A stretch of 64,000 bases of DNA, from NCBI GenBank assembly GCA_016125075.1, contig WGMO01000001.1, positions 310,001 to 374,000 of the forward strand, in the 5' to 3' direction. Shown here one piece after another: positions 20,667 through 30,910 of this stretch. Each line of letters begins with the position of its first letter. The stretch's first letter is position 1. This DNA comes from Terrimonas sp. (GTDB taxonomy: Bacteria > Bacteroidota > Bacteroidia > Chitinophagales > Chitinophagaceae). A program made the translations under genes and the position numbers. The notes under the pieces are model-generated. The model did no database searches. It had not been told where the DNA came from and worked only from the letters and a program-made list of their open reading frames with translations.

Positions 20667-22121
20667 TTATTTGATGCCCAGGATCAGGGGCAGCAGGTAC
20701 CAGCTGAACAGCGTGATCAGAACCACGGCAATGATATTCATCACAAAACCCGCCCGGGTCATCTTACTCAATTTGATATAACCGCTCGAAAAAACAATAG
20801 CGTTGGGAGGAGTCGCCATCGGAAACATCCCCGCACAACTCGCCGCCAGGGTCATCGGTATGCCCAGGGTAAGCGGGTTGATCTTCAGGGCATCCGCAAG
20901 GCCGCAAACCACCGGCGCGAATACGATCACCTGGGCGATATTACTCATCAGTTCCCCGAGAAAAAGGGACACCAGTGTAATGACAAATACAAGCAGGAGA
21001 CCACCTCCTGCAAAACCGGCCATCCATTCACCCAATGCATTGATTAACCCTGCATTTTCCAGGGCGCCTGCCAGGGATATACCACCACCAAACAATATCA
21101 AAATACCCCAGGCCATCTTTTGGGTATCGCCCCATTCAAGGATATTTCTTGACAAAGGGTTGTTCCGCGAAGCGGGGCAAATAAAAAGTGCCAGCGCACC
21201 GATCATGGCAATGATCGTGTCATCCAACTGGATAAGACCTGTTGTATTGATCAGGTCCTTTGTGATCCATAAGAGAGCCGTTGCGATGAATATGATCAAT
21301 ACCCTTTTCTCTTCGGGCGAAATGGGGCCAAGCTTTACCAGTTCATCATGGATGAGTTGCCGTGTAGCCACACTGGACCGGATCCTGTTGGGAAACAATA
21401 ATCTTGTCATCACCCAGTATAAGATGGCGAGTAAAAGGATAGCAATAGGTGCGGCGATCTTGACCCAGTTCAGAAAGCCGATATTATAATCGTATGTTTT
21501 TTCGATATACCCCACGAAAGCGACATTGGGGGGAGTGCCGATAATGGTAGCGATACCGCCAAGATTAGCCGCATAGGCGATCACCAGCATCAGCACCAAT
21601 GAAAAATTTTCAAAATTCCCTTCCCCGTTATGTCTTTCCTTCATCACATGGATGACCGAAACTGCGATGGGAAACATCATCATCGTGGTGGCAGTATTAC
21701 TCAGCCACATGCTGAGCAAACCTGTTGAGATGATAAAACCCAGGATGATCCTGTTGCCACTGGTACCCGTTAAACGAACGATGTTCAGTGCAATCCTTCT
21801 GTGCAGGTTCCATTTCTCAATGGCCAGCCCGATCATGAAACCACCCATGAATAAAAAGATGATGGGATTTGCATAAGGAGCTGCAGTTTCTTTCGGTGTT
21901 GCAATATCCAATACCGGGAACAGGATCAGGGGCAACAGGGCCGTCACCGGCAAAGGCAATGCTTCCGAGATCCACCAGATGATCATCAATACCGCCACGG
22001 CGAGGGTAGCCGGTGCTTTTCCGGAAAGATGAAAGGGATTGATAAAGTAAAAAGCCAGTGCCACCGCAAGTCCAGTCAACAAGGCAATCAGCTGAATTTT
22101 TGAAACACTAATTTTTTTCAA
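20667..22121 (-). CDS. SLC13/DASS family sodium:dicarboxylate-type symporter
   Basis: MWLSNTATTMMMFPIA, GGIATIIGTPPNVAF, MFPMATPPNAIVFSSGYI. Confidence 0.9.
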   Translation of the reverse strand: MKKISVSKIQLIALLTGLAVALAFYFINPFHLSGKAPATLAVAVLMIIWWISEALPLPVTALLPLILFPVLDIATPKETAAPYANPIIFLFMGGFMIGLAIEKWNLHRRIALNIVRLTGTSGNRIILGFIISTGLLSMWLSNTATTMMMFPIAVSVIHVMKERHNGEGNFENFSLVLMLVIAYAANLGGIATIIGTPPNVAFVGYIEKTYDYNIGFLNWVKIAAPIAILLLAILYWVMTRLLFPNRIRSSVATRQLIHDELVKLGPISPEEKRVLIIFIATALLWITKDLINTTGLIQLDDTIIAMIGALALFICPASRNNPLSRNILEWGDTQKMAWGILILFGGGISLAGALENAGLINALGEWMAGFAGGGLLLVFVITLVSLFLGELMSNIAQVIVFAPVVCGLADALKINPLTLGIPMTLAASCAGMFPMATPPNAIVFSSGYIKLSKMTRAGFVMNIIAVVLITLFSWYLLPLILGIK

Positions 22122-22156
22122 TTTCCTGCATTTAATATCAAATCAATAAATCTATA

Positions 22157-22768
22157 TCATTTATTTGGTTTACCGCTCACAAAAGGATGGCCCTTCACAT
22201 AAAACCGGTAAGGCAGACGGGCGTCTTCCCCCGCATAATCCACCCCGATACGCGGGGAGCGCGCAATTTCGTTTTCTGCATACCGAAATCCATCATCCAA
22301 TATATGCATCGTATCCCCGAGTAAGGAGAGTCCGCTATGCCGCACCTGAATGCCCATTGCCTTTGACAGGTTGCCGGGTCCTTTTGTCAGGGTATGTGCT
22401 GCTGCTTTTTTACCGGATCTTTTCATCATGGCATCCTGTCCACTTAGCGGTTCAAGCGCCCGGATCAATATGGCATGAGGAATATCCTGCTGATTTGTGA
22501 CAACATTAAACAGATAGTGTATGCCATAACACAGATACACATAGGCCTTCCCCCCGGTGGCATACATGATTTCCGTACGGGCTGTTCTTCTGCCACCGGC
22601 GGCATGAGAAGCCCTGTCATCCACTCCGCGATACGCTTCACATTCCACGATCCTGCCAGCCGTAACGATGCCATCGATATGGGTGTAAAGGATCTTACCC
22701 ATTAAAGCTGCCGCCACAGACAATACATCCTCCTGTGTATAAAAAGAGAGAGGCAGTTTACGGGACAT
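22157..22768 (-). CDS. DNA-3-methyladenine glycosylase (AAG/MPG family)
   Basis: RIVECEAYRGVDDRASHA, MYATGGKAYVYLCYGIHYLFNVVT, ILIRALEPL, GPGNLSKAMGI. Confidence 0.93.
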   Translation of the reverse strand: MSRKLPLSFYTQEDVLSVAAALMGKILYTHIDGIVTAGRIVECEAYRGVDDRASHAAGGRRTARTEIMYATGGKAYVYLCYGIHYLFNVVTNQQDIPHAILIRALEPLSGQDAMMKRSGKKAAAHTLTKGPGNLSKAMGIQVRHSGLSLLGDTMHILDDGFRYAENEIARSPRIGVDYAGEDARLPYRFYVKGHPFVSGKPNK

Positions 22769-22819
22769 GCTGTTCGTTTTTAATCATCGTTCTTTTCTAT
22801 ATTTACCCAAATTTAAGTT

Positions 22820-23566
22820 TTGCTCAAGGAAATCGTCATCGCTATCCAGTCATATAATGATGCCAGGCAGTTTATCAAAGCGCATAAACTGTGGAAGTGG
22901 ATCATCATCCCCGGATTGATCTATACCCTGCTTTTCCTGACGGGAATGTATTTTTTTTCACAATCCGCTACGGGTGTGATCGATTACCTGACCATGGTGA
23001 CCGGGGTGAGCGAATGGATACAGCAACTGGCCAGCAGCTGGGTAGGTTTTCTTTTTGCCCTGGCGGGCGTCATCTTATGGCTGTTGCTGCTGTTATTTTA
23101 TTTCTCCCTTTTCAAATATGCCTGGCTGATCATCGGGGCACCGATCTTCACCTACCTGAGTGAACGCACGCAGGCCATCATGGAAGAGAAGGAATTTTCT
23201 TTTAACAGCCGGCAGTTATTCAGGGATATTACGCCCGCCCTCAGGGTCGCGGGCAGCAATTGCTTACGCCAGGTAGGATATTTCATCCTGCTGATCCTGT
23301 TATCGGTGGTGCCCCTGATTGGCATGATCGCACCGGTCATCGCTTTGTTCATGGAATGTTATTATTATGGCTATTCGATGATCAGTTACAGTCTTGACAG
23401 GAAAAGCATATCAAGGGAACAAAGCAGCCTGTATATCAAAGAACACAAAGGGCTGGCTGTTGGCAACGGCCTGGTATTTTATATCATGCACCTGGTGATC
23501 TTCCTGGCACCGGCCTATGCCATCATTGCCTCCACCTTAAGTGTTTATAAAGTGAAACCCGAATGA
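22820..23566 (+). CDS. EI24-domain (CysZ-like) membrane protein
   Basis: Four-TM arrangement with MECYYYGYSMISYSLDRK...; TTG start. Confidence 0.65.
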   Translation: MLKEIVIAIQSYNDARQFIKAHKLWKWIIIPGLIYTLLFLTGMYFFSQSATGVIDYLTMVTGVSEWIQQLASSWVGFLFALAGVILWLLLLLFYFSLFKYAWLIIGAPIFTYLSERTQAIMEEKEFSFNSRQLFRDITPALRVAGSNCLRQVGYFILLILLSVVPLIGMIAPVIALFMECYYYGYSMISYSLDRKSISREQSSLYIKEHKGLAVGNGLVFYIMHLVIFLAPAYAIIASTLSVYKVKPE

Positions 23567-23567
23567 A

Positions 23568-24272
23568 ATGAACAAAGAGGCTGTTGTATACCTGATCCCC
23601 GCTCCGCTTTCCGACGATGGTTTACAGGCCATTCATCCCTATTGCCTGGAAGCAATCCGGCAATGCAGCGATTTCTTCGTGGAAAATGAAAGGACCACGC
23701 GCCGGTATTTCAAACAGCTATGGAAAGAAATGATCATTGATGATTATGGCTGGTATACGATCCATAAGACTGAAACAGATTGTGTGACAATATTCAGGGA
23801 CATGATGAGGGCGGGGAAAACAGTGGGGATCGTCAGCGAAGCGGGTTGCCCGGGTATCGCCGACCCTGGCCAGTTACTGGTGGCAGCAGCCCAGGACATG
23901 AAGGCGGTGATCAAACCCCTCGTAGGGCCCAACTCCATCTTACTGGCATTGATGGCCAGCGGTTTTAACGGCCAGCGGTTTAATTTCAGGGGATACCTGC
24001 CCATCGATAACCAGGAAAAGATCAGGCAGCTGAAAGCCTTTGAGTCGGAATCGGTAAAAAGGGAAACCACCCAGATCTTCATTGAAACTCCCTACCGCAA
24101 CAACCAGCTTATCGACGCATTATTACAAAACTGCCAGCCTGATACGCGGTTATGCATTGCTGTTGACCTTACGGGTGAAAAGGAATGGATACGGACCCTG
24201 CCCCTGAAAGAGTGGAAACTTCAAAAACCGGATATCCACAAGATTCCGGCTATTTTTCTGTTAATGGCCTGA
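23568..24272 (+). CDS. SAM-dependent methyltransferase, RsmI-like tetrapyrrole methylase fold
   Basis: VYLIPAPLSDDG, VGIVSEAGCPGIADPG, LVGPNSILLALMASGFNGQRFNFRGYLP. Confidence 0.85.
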   Translation: MNKEAVVYLIPAPLSDDGLQAIHPYCLEAIRQCSDFFVENERTTRRYFKQLWKEMIIDDYGWYTIHKTETDCVTIFRDMMRAGKTVGIVSEAGCPGIADPGQLLVAAAQDMKAVIKPLVGPNSILLALMASGFNGQRFNFRGYLPIDNQEKIRQLKAFESESVKRETTQIFIETPYRNNQLIDALLQNCQPDTRLCIAVDLTGEKEWIRTLPLKEWKLQKPDIHKIPAIFLLMA

Positions 24273-24704
24273 AACCGCGTCGGGCACCGGTCTAACGCCG
24301 GTCACAATATATTTACTATCGCCCCGCCAGGGAACTGTTTTCCGGTATTGCTTGTAAGTCATTTGCACACATTCATCCTGCAGGTTTTTGAGCACGTTGG
24401 CAAGGCTGTCGTTGGTAATGGAGAAATAGAATTTTTCTGAATTGACCAGTTGCCGGCAGCTTAACCACATTTCTCCTTCATCGGTTTTAAAGAGATTTCC
24501 CTTGTGGGTGATCTTAATCAGCGTACCCTTTCGCTCTCCCTCACTATACACATTAAAATAGAACCAATAAACGGCAGCGGCTCCAATGATGATCAGTAAA
24601 AAGAAAAACCGCAACAGGAAACGCCTGAAACCCCTGCCCCTGGCAGGTTTTACCAGCGCTTCGTTTTCCTGTGGATGGATATCGTCAAAATGGGTGTCTG
24701 GCAT
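24261..24704 (-). CDS. Small membrane-anchored hypothetical protein
   Basis: Single TM (RFLLRFFFLLIIIGAAAVYWFYF) plus soluble domain; convergent 12-nt overlap with upstream gene. Confidence 0.55.
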   Translation of the reverse strand: MPDTHFDDIHPQENEALVKPARGRGFRRFLLRFFFLLIIIGAAAVYWFYFNVYSEGERKGTLIKITHKGNLFKTDEGEMWLSCRQLVNSEKFYFSITNDSLANVLKNLQDECVQMTYKQYRKTVPWRGDSKYIVTGVRPVPDAVSGH

Positions 24705-24820
24705 GCTAACGGTTATTAGTTTATCCGGCCGGTAAGTATTTTCAGAAAACCTGGCTGCTGTTTTCGGTGATCCAGTGGCAGGGTTAACAAAAAATTTTAA
24801 ATAAAGGTAAAATTATTATA

Positions 24821-24828
24821 TACATTTG
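24821..24828 (+). promoter_or_regulatory. Bacteroidota -7 promoter element of the arg operon
   Basis: TACATTTG matches TAnnTTTG, placing a start site just before the leader ORF. Confidence 0.6.
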
Positions 24829-24850
24829 TTGCCTTAATCTGATCAAAGAA

Positions 24851-24961
24851 GTGAATATATTCTATTCAAATACTGGAATCAATTCCGAAGTGGCTTACAC
24901 CAACAGCGTTTGCCTGCCATTTCTTACTACTTCTTTACCACGACGCCGACCTGTATTCTGA
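24851..24961 (+). CDS. Putative arginine leader peptide, 36 aa (MNIFYSNTGINSEVAYTNSVCLPFLTTSLPRRRPVF)
   Basis: GTG-start ORF read by hand; consecutive CGA CGC CGA codons at 24941-24949, stop TGA at 24959-24961; precedes arg genes. Not in the supplied ORF track. Confidence 0.6.
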   Translation: MNIFYSNTGINSEVAYTNSVCLPFLTTSLPRRRPVF

Positions 24962-24993
24962 CAGGACGAGCCTCTAACCACGGCCCCTGTCAG
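24950..24993 (+). promoter_or_regulatory. Mutually exclusive hairpins in the arg leader
   Basis: CCTGT(24950-54)/ACAGG(24961-65) versus CTGACAGG(24958-65)/CCTGTCAG(24986-93). Confidence 0.5.
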
Positions 24994-25054
24994 TGGACAC
25001 CTTCCAAAATTTTTCTTCCGGACTGGTTATCCTTTATTTTTAAACACTCACAGC

Positions 25055-25759
25055 GTGGAAAATCAAATAATTATTGTCAGGATTGCAAATGCAGATGACT
25101 ATCATTATGCCGAAACCATCACAAAAGAAATGGAATCTTCCGCCATGGCCCGGGGCACCGGTATTGCCAAAAGAAGCCCTGAATACATCCAGCAGAAAAT
25201 GGAAGAAGGAAAGGCCGTTATAGCCGTCACCAATCAAAATGAATGGGTCGGATTTTGTTATATAGAAACCTGGAGTCATGGAGAATATGTGGCGAATTCA
25301 GGACTGATCGTGGCGCCTTCCTTCAGAAAGACAGGAGTAGCCAAAGCCATCAAAAAACGAATATTTGATCTGTCGAGGGAAAAATACCCCAGTTCCAAAA
25401 TATTTGGTCTCACGACCGGTCTCGCGGTGATGAAGATCAACAGTGATCTTGGATATGAGCCGGTCACCTATTCTGAACTGACCCAGGATGAAGCCTTCTG
25501 GGCGGGTTGTAAAAACTGTGTGAACTACGATATCCTGATGAGCAAGGAAAGAAAAAACTGCTTCTGCACTGCCATGCTCTATGATCCGGCCGATCATTAC
25601 AAACCCGAAGAGACCAAACAGTTTTTCGAAGAAAATAAAAAGGGATTTGAGCGCCTGCTGCGTATCAAAAAATGGCGCCTGCTGAAACCTTTCTTAAAAA
25701 AAGAAAATAACGGCAACGGGAAACCCAAGTCGTTCCTGCATTATTTTTTTAACTTATAG
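25055..25759 (+). CDS. GNAT family N-acyltransferase, first gene of arg operon (candidate N-acylglutamate synthase)
   Basis: GNAT motif LIVAPSFRKTGVAKAIKKRIFD; operon position; GTG start. Confidence 0.75.
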   Translation: MENQIIIVRIANADDYHYAETITKEMESSAMARGTGIAKRSPEYIQQKMEEGKAVIAVTNQNEWVGFCYIETWSHGEYVANSGLIVAPSFRKTGVAKAIKKRIFDLSREKYPSSKIFGLTTGLAVMKINSDLGYEPVTYSELTQDEAFWAGCKNCVNYDILMSKERKNCFCTAMLYDPADHYKPEETKQFFEENKKGFERLLRIKKWRLLKPFLKKENNGNGKPKSFLHYFFNL

Positions 25760-25776
25760 TTGAAACAGAATTTAAA

Positions 25777-26982
25777 ATGAGCAAAAAAATCGTACTGGGA
25801 TTCAGTGGTGGCCTGGATACCTCCTACTGTGTTAAATACCTCAGCGAGGATAAGGGTTATGAAGTACACAGTATTATTGTCAATACCGGCGGTTTTAGTG
25901 AAGCTGAACTCAGGAATATTGAGGCCCATGCCTATGCATTGGGGGTAAAAACCCATACCACTGTTGATGCGGTCAAAACCTATTATGACCGTATCATCCG
26001 TTACCTGGTATACGGAAATGTTTTAAAAAACAATACCTATCCTTTAAGTGTAAGTGCAGAAAGGCTGAGCCAGGCCCTTCATATCGCGGATCATGCAAAA
26101 TTACTCCACGCCGATGCCGTAGCCCATGGCAGTACCGGCGCCGGCAATGACCAGGTCCGGTTCGACATGATCTTCCACATCATGATACCCGGGGTAGAGA
26201 TCATTACCCCTATCCGGGATCTGCAACTCAGCCGTGAAGCGGAAATCGCCTACCTGAAAACAAAGGGGGTGGAGATGAATTTTGAAAAAGCACTGTATTC
26301 GATCAATAAGGGGTTATGGGGCACCAGTGTAGGCGGACTTGAAACCCTTTCTTCGAAAGGATGGCTTCCCGAATCTGCCTGGCCAACCCCCTGTATCCGG
26401 AACGATACCGAACCGGTCAGGCTGGGGTTTACCAAAGGAGAACTAACGTCTATCAATGATCGTAATTTCTCCCACCCTACCGCTGCCATTCAATATTTAC
26501 AGACCCTTGCCGGGCCTTTTGCCATTGGCAGGGATATTCATGTGGGCGATACCATCATCGGTATCAAGGGCCGCGTCGGTTTTGAGGCTGCTGCCCCCAT
26601 GGTGATTATTAAAGCCCACCATGCATTGGAAAAACATGTATTGACCAAATGGCAGCTGCAATGGAAAGACCAGCTGGCACAGTTTTATGGCAACTGGCTT
26701 CATGAAGGTCAGATCCTCGACCCCGTGATGAGAGATATGGAAGCCTTCCTGGAAAACAGCCAGCAAACGGTTACCGGCGATGTATTTGTAGAACTTATGC
26801 CCTACCGTTTCCAGGTGACCGGTATCGAAAGCCCTTACGACCTGATGAGCAGTAAATTTGGCAAGTATGGTGAAATGAATTCGGGTTTTACCGGCAATGA
26901 TGTCAGGGGCTTTAGTAAAATTTTTGGCAACCAAACCTCTATTTTTTACCAGGTTAAAAAAGAAACGGATGGAGAAAATTAA
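25777..26982 (+). CDS. argG: Argininosuccinate synthase
   Basis: KKIVLGFSGGLDTSYCVKYL, AHGSTGAGNDQVRFD. Confidence 0.95.
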   Translation: MSKKIVLGFSGGLDTSYCVKYLSEDKGYEVHSIIVNTGGFSEAELRNIEAHAYALGVKTHTTVDAVKTYYDRIIRYLVYGNVLKNNTYPLSVSAERLSQALHIADHAKLLHADAVAHGSTGAGNDQVRFDMIFHIMIPGVEIITPIRDLQLSREAEIAYLKTKGVEMNFEKALYSINKGLWGTSVGGLETLSSKGWLPESAWPTPCIRNDTEPVRLGFTKGELTSINDRNFSHPTAAIQYLQTLAGPFAIGRDIHVGDTIIGIKGRVGFEAAAPMVIIKAHHALEKHVLTKWQLQWKDQLAQFYGNWLHEGQILDPVMRDMEAFLENSQQTVTGDVFVELMPYRFQVTGIESPYDLMSSKFGKYGEMNSGFTGNDVRGFSKIFGNQTSIFYQVKKETDGEN

Positions 26983-27955
26983 GGTCGGCATCATCGGTGG
27001 TGCCGGGTATACCGGCGGAGAATTGATAAGGCTGCTGTTACGGCATCCACAGGTGTCCCTCACCTTTGTTCACAGCCGCAGCCACGCCGGGCAACCGGTG
27101 TACAGCATTCACCAGGACCTGGCAGACGATACCGATCTCTGTTTTGCAGCAACCTGGGAACAGAAGATCGATATATTGTTTCTCTGCCTGGGCCATGGGG
27201 AATCCAAAAAATTTTTATCAGAAAATAAGATCGCCTCCTCAATCAGGATCATTGACCTGGCAAATGATTTCCGTTTGGCAAATGATGCCGGTTTCGGCGA
27301 CCGCTCCTTTGTCTATGGCTTACCGGAACTGAACCGGGAAGCCATCCAGCAAGCCTCCAATATCGCCAACCCGGGTTGTTTTGCAACAGCCATACAACTG
27401 GGTCTCCTGCCATTGGCCAGGGCTGGTATTTTAAAGGAAGCCTTTACCACCGGTATCACCGGGTCTACCGGGGCCGGGCAGTCATTGTCGCCCACCTCTC
27501 ATTTTAGCTGGAGGGCGAATAATATCCAGGCATATAAGACATTGACGCATCAGCACCTGGGAGAGATCATGGAATCCCTTTCAAAACTCAATACCGGCAA
27601 CCAGCAACCGCCCATTGTCAATTTTGTTCCCTGGCGGGGTGATTTTACCCGGGGTATCTTTATCAGCTCACAGATCAGCTGCGACCAATCATTAGCAGAC
27701 CTGAATGCCTTATACAGTGATTTTTATTCGGGGCACCCTTTTACGGTCCTATCCAACCAGCCCTTATTTTTAAAACAAGTGGTGAATACCAATAAGTGCA
27801 TGATACAATTGGAAAAGGTGGGCAGGACCCTGGTGGTTCATTCGGTCATTGATAACCTGTTGAAAGGTGCCAGCGGACAGGCTGTTCAGAATATGAACCT
27901 GGTTTGCGGACTGGAGGAACAAACCGGTCTGCAACTCAAAGCCAACTATTTTTAA
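26969..27955 (+). CDS. argC: N-acetyl-gamma-glutamyl-phosphate reductase
   Basis: KVGIIGGAGYTGGELIRLLLRHP, IANPGCFATAIQLGLLPL, NLLKGASGQAVQNMNL; start overlaps argG end. Confidence 0.95.
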   Translation: MEKIKVGIIGGAGYTGGELIRLLLRHPQVSLTFVHSRSHAGQPVYSIHQDLADDTDLCFAATWEQKIDILFLCLGHGESKKFLSENKIASSIRIIDLANDFRLANDAGFGDRSFVYGLPELNREAIQQASNIANPGCFATAIQLGLLPLARAGILKEAFTTGITGSTGAGQSLSPTSHFSWRANNIQAYKTLTHQHLGEIMESLSKLNTGNQQPPIVNFVPWRGDFTRGIFISSQISCDQSLADLNALYSDFYSGHPFTVLSNQPLFLKQVVNTNKCMIQLEKVGRTLVVHSVIDNLLKGASGQAVQNMNLVCGLEEQTGLQLKANYF

Positions 27956-27993
27956 CCGCTTTCTGCAACTGCAAAAAGCATCATTGATAACTT

Positions 27994-29145
27994 ATGAATT
28001 TATTTGACGTCTATCCCCTGAATGATATCACCATCGTAAAGGCAAAAGGATCTTATGTTTGGGATGATAAGGGAGAACAGTATCTTGACCTCTACGGTGG
28101 TCACGCAGTGATCAGTATCGGTCATACCCATCCCCATTGGGTGAAAAGAGTTGAAGAACAGCTGGAAAAAATCGCTTTCTATTCCAACTCGGTCAGGATT
28201 CCCCTGCAGCAGCAACTCGCTGATATGCTGGGAAGGGTGTCGGGAAAAGAAGATTACCAGCTTTTTCTTTGCAACAGCGGGGCGGAAGCCAATGAAAATG
28301 CCTTAAAGCTGGCCTCTTTTTACAATGGCCGGAAAAAAGTGATCGCTTTCAGTAAAGCCTTTCACGGCCGTACATCACTGGCGGTTGCCACTACTGATAA
28401 TCCCAATATTGTGGCTCCTGTCAATGAAACCGGTAACGTGATCTTTCTCCCTTTTAATGATGAAGAAGCCCTGGAGAAATGTTTTGCTGAACAAGGCGGA
28501 GCAATATCTTCCGTCATCATTGAAGGCATCCAGGGTGTGGGTGGGATCAATGTGGCCGATGACTCTTTTTTAAGAAAGATCCGTTCCCTCTGTGATGAGC
28601 ATGGTGCTGTTTATATTGCAGACAGTGTTCAGTGCGGGTATGGAAGAAGCGGAAAATTTTTCAGTCATGATTTTGCCGGCGTATCAGCCGATATCTATAG
28701 TATGGCCAAGGGTATGGGGAATGGTTTCCCGGTGGGGGGCATTCTGATTGCACCAAAATTCAAGGCCAGGCATGGTATGCTGGGCACCACATTTGGGGGT
28801 AATCACCTGGCCTGTGCTGCGGCACTGGCGGTGCTCGAAGTGATTGAATCGGAAAAACTAATGGGCAATGCCGTGATGATCGGAAAATACCTCCGGGAAG
28901 AACTGGAAAATATTCCCGGTATCCAAAATATAAGAGGGAGGGGCCTGATGATTGGTTTTGATGTGCCGGAAGCTATGAAAGGCTTGAGAAAAAATCTACT
29001 GGGGAACCAGAAGATCTTTACCGGTGAATCTAAACCCAATGTGATCCGTTTACTTCCATCGCTGGCTCTGAAGAAGAGGGATGCAGAAGATTTCATTGAA
29101 GCCATGAAAGAGGAAGTTGGTCTGATGCAAAACGCTAATGCCTAA
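27994..29145 (+). CDS. argD: Acetylornithine (acylornithine) aminotransferase
   Basis: YLDLYGGHAVISIGHTHPHW, FLCNSGAEANENALKLA, GGNHLACAAALAVLE. Confidence 0.93.
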   Translation: MNLFDVYPLNDITIVKAKGSYVWDDKGEQYLDLYGGHAVISIGHTHPHWVKRVEEQLEKIAFYSNSVRIPLQQQLADMLGRVSGKEDYQLFLCNSGAEANENALKLASFYNGRKKVIAFSKAFHGRTSLAVATTDNPNIVAPVNETGNVIFLPFNDEEALEKCFAEQGGAISSVIIEGIQGVGGINVADDSFLRKIRSLCDEHGAVYIADSVQCGYGRSGKFFSHDFAGVSADIYSMAKGMGNGFPVGGILIAPKFKARHGMLGTTFGGNHLACAAALAVLEVIESEKLMGNAVMIGKYLREELENIPGIQNIRGRGLMIGFDVPEAMKGLRKNLLGNQKIFTGESKPNVIRLLPSLALKKRDAEDFIEAMKEEVGLMQNANA

Positions 29146-29149
29146 ATAA

Positions 29150-30112
29150 ATGAAACAATTCATTTCCGTTCAGGATGTAAAAAGTATTGATGCCCTTGTC
29201 AAAAAAGCGCTGGCATATAAGGCCAGCCCCTGGGTCGATAAAAAACTGGGTATGAACAAAAGGATCGGCTGCCTGTTCCTGAATCCAAGCATGCGGACAC
29301 GGCTCAGCACGCAGATTGCTGCCCAGAACCTCGGCATGGAGCCCATTATTTTTAATGTCGGGAACGAAGGATGGATGCTGGAATTTGAAGAAGAAGCCAT
29401 CATGAGCGGTACCACGGTGGAACACGTTAAGGATGCAGCACCCATCTTCGGTAAATATTTTGACATCCTCGCCATCCGGACCTTCCCCTCCCTGAAGAAT
29501 AAAGAAGATGATTACAGTGAATTATACATCAAACAATTTATCCGGTACGCCGGTATCCCGGTCATCAGCCTGGAAAGTTCAACCCTCCACCCCCTGCAAA
29601 GCCTGACAGATATCATTACGATCTCGGAGGAAATGAAAAAATGGAAGAAAAAAAAGAAACCAAAGATTGTTCTCACCTGGGCGCCGCATATCAAGCCCCT
29701 GCCCCAGTGTGTGGCCAATAGTTTTGCCCAGTGGATCAATGACTGGGGAAAGGCCGAATTTGTGATCACGCATCCCGAAGATTATGAGCTGGACACCCGG
29801 TTCACCCAGGGCGCCCATATCACGCACCAGCAGGACGAGGCCTTAAAGGACGCAGATTTTGTATACGTGAAAAACTGGAGCACCTACACTGATTATGGAA
29901 AAATCTTTTGCAATGACCCGGAGTGGATGCTCACCGACGAAAAAATGAAAATCACCCGCAAAGCAAAAATCATGCATTGCCTTCCGGTCCGGAGAAATGT
30001 AGAACTGAGTGATGAGATCCTGGATGGGGCCAATAGCCTGGTTACGCAGCAGGCGGGTAACAGGGTCTGGGCAGCCCAGGCCGTACTCAGTGAAATATTA
30101 AAATCAAAATAA
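29150..30112 (+). CDS. argF': N-acyl-L-ornithine carbamoyltransferase (acetyl- or succinyl-)
   Basis: LFLNPSMRTRLSTQIAAQNLG, MHCLPVRRNVELSDEILDG; NPSMRTR rather than STRTR type. Confidence 0.88.
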   Translation: MKQFISVQDVKSIDALVKKALAYKASPWVDKKLGMNKRIGCLFLNPSMRTRLSTQIAAQNLGMEPIIFNVGNEGWMLEFEEEAIMSGTTVEHVKDAAPIFGKYFDILAIRTFPSLKNKEDDYSELYIKQFIRYAGIPVISLESSTLHPLQSLTDIITISEEMKKWKKKKKPKIVLTWAPHIKPLPQCVANSFAQWINDWGKAEFVITHPEDYELDTRFTQGAHITHQQDEALKDADFVYVKNWSTYTDYGKIFCNDPEWMLTDEKMKITRKAKIMHCLPVRRNVELSDEILDGANSLVTQQAGNRVWAAQAVLSEILKSK

Positions 30113-30124
30113 GATCAGCAGGCT

Positions 30125-30910
30125 ATGGAACCGCTACTGGTAATAAAGATTGGAGGGAATATCATTGATGATGATGAAAAATTATCGTCCTTCCTGCAGG
30201 ATTATGCGGCCCTGGAAGGAAAAAAGATCCTGGTCCATGGCGGCGGAAAACTGGCAACGCGGCTGGCAGGACTGATGGGCATTGAACAAAAACTGATTGA
30301 CGGAAGAAGGATCACAAACGCTGAAACGCTGAAGATCGTAACCATGGTTTATGCGGGTTATGTAAACAAGCAAATCGTAGCCAAACTCCAGTCCCTGAAC
30401 TGCAATGCCATGGGTCTATGTGGTGCCGACGGCGATACCATACTGGCACATAAAAGAAACCACCCGGTGATCGACTATGGATTTGTAGGCGATGTGGATG
30501 AGATCAATACCGAACTGATCAGAAACCTGCTCCAACAGAACCTGGACCTTGTTTTTGCACCCATCACCCATGACCAGCAAGGGCAATTATTGAATACCAA
30601 TGCCGATACGATTGCCCAGGAAATTGCCAAGAGCCTGAGTGGTTTTTTTGAAGTGAGCCTCATTTATTCTTTCGAGAAGCCCGGTGTACTGCTTGATGCA
30701 GAAGATGATAACACCGTTATACCCGCCATCGGGCCGGCTTACTATAAAACGCTGAAATCAAAACAAAAAATATTTGCGGGCATGATCCCGAAACTGGATA
30801 ATGCCTTTGCCGCATTGAACAGTGGCGTTAAAAAAGTGGTCATCGGCCAGGCCGAGGATATCAGGAACCTGGTGGCCGGCAACTCGGGTACAACTATCAA
30901 CAATGACTAA
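30125..30910 (+). CDS. argB: Acetylglutamate kinase
   Basis: LLVIKIGGNIIDD, KILVHGGGKLATRL, GLCGADGDTI. Confidence 0.92.
   Translation: MEPLLVIKIGGNIIDDDEKLSSFLQDYAALEGKKILVHGGGKLATRLAGLMGIEQKLIDGRRITNAETLKIVTMVYAGYVNKQIVAKLQSLNCNAMGLCGADGDTILAHKRNHPVIDYGFVGDVDEINTELIRNLLQQNLDLVFAPITHDQQGQLLNTNADTIAQEIAKSLSGFFEVSLIYSFEKPGVLLDAEDDNTVIPAIGPAYYKTLKSKQKIFAGMIPKLDNAFAALNSGVKKVVIGQAEDIRNLVAGNSGTTINND

Noticed and set aside
24910-25098. 62-aa ORF MPAISYYFFTTTPTCILTGRAS... in the arg leader
   Set aside because: TTG start, overlaps the GNAT start; the other frame gives the Arg-rich leader with a meaningful stop, although this frame could also look conserved
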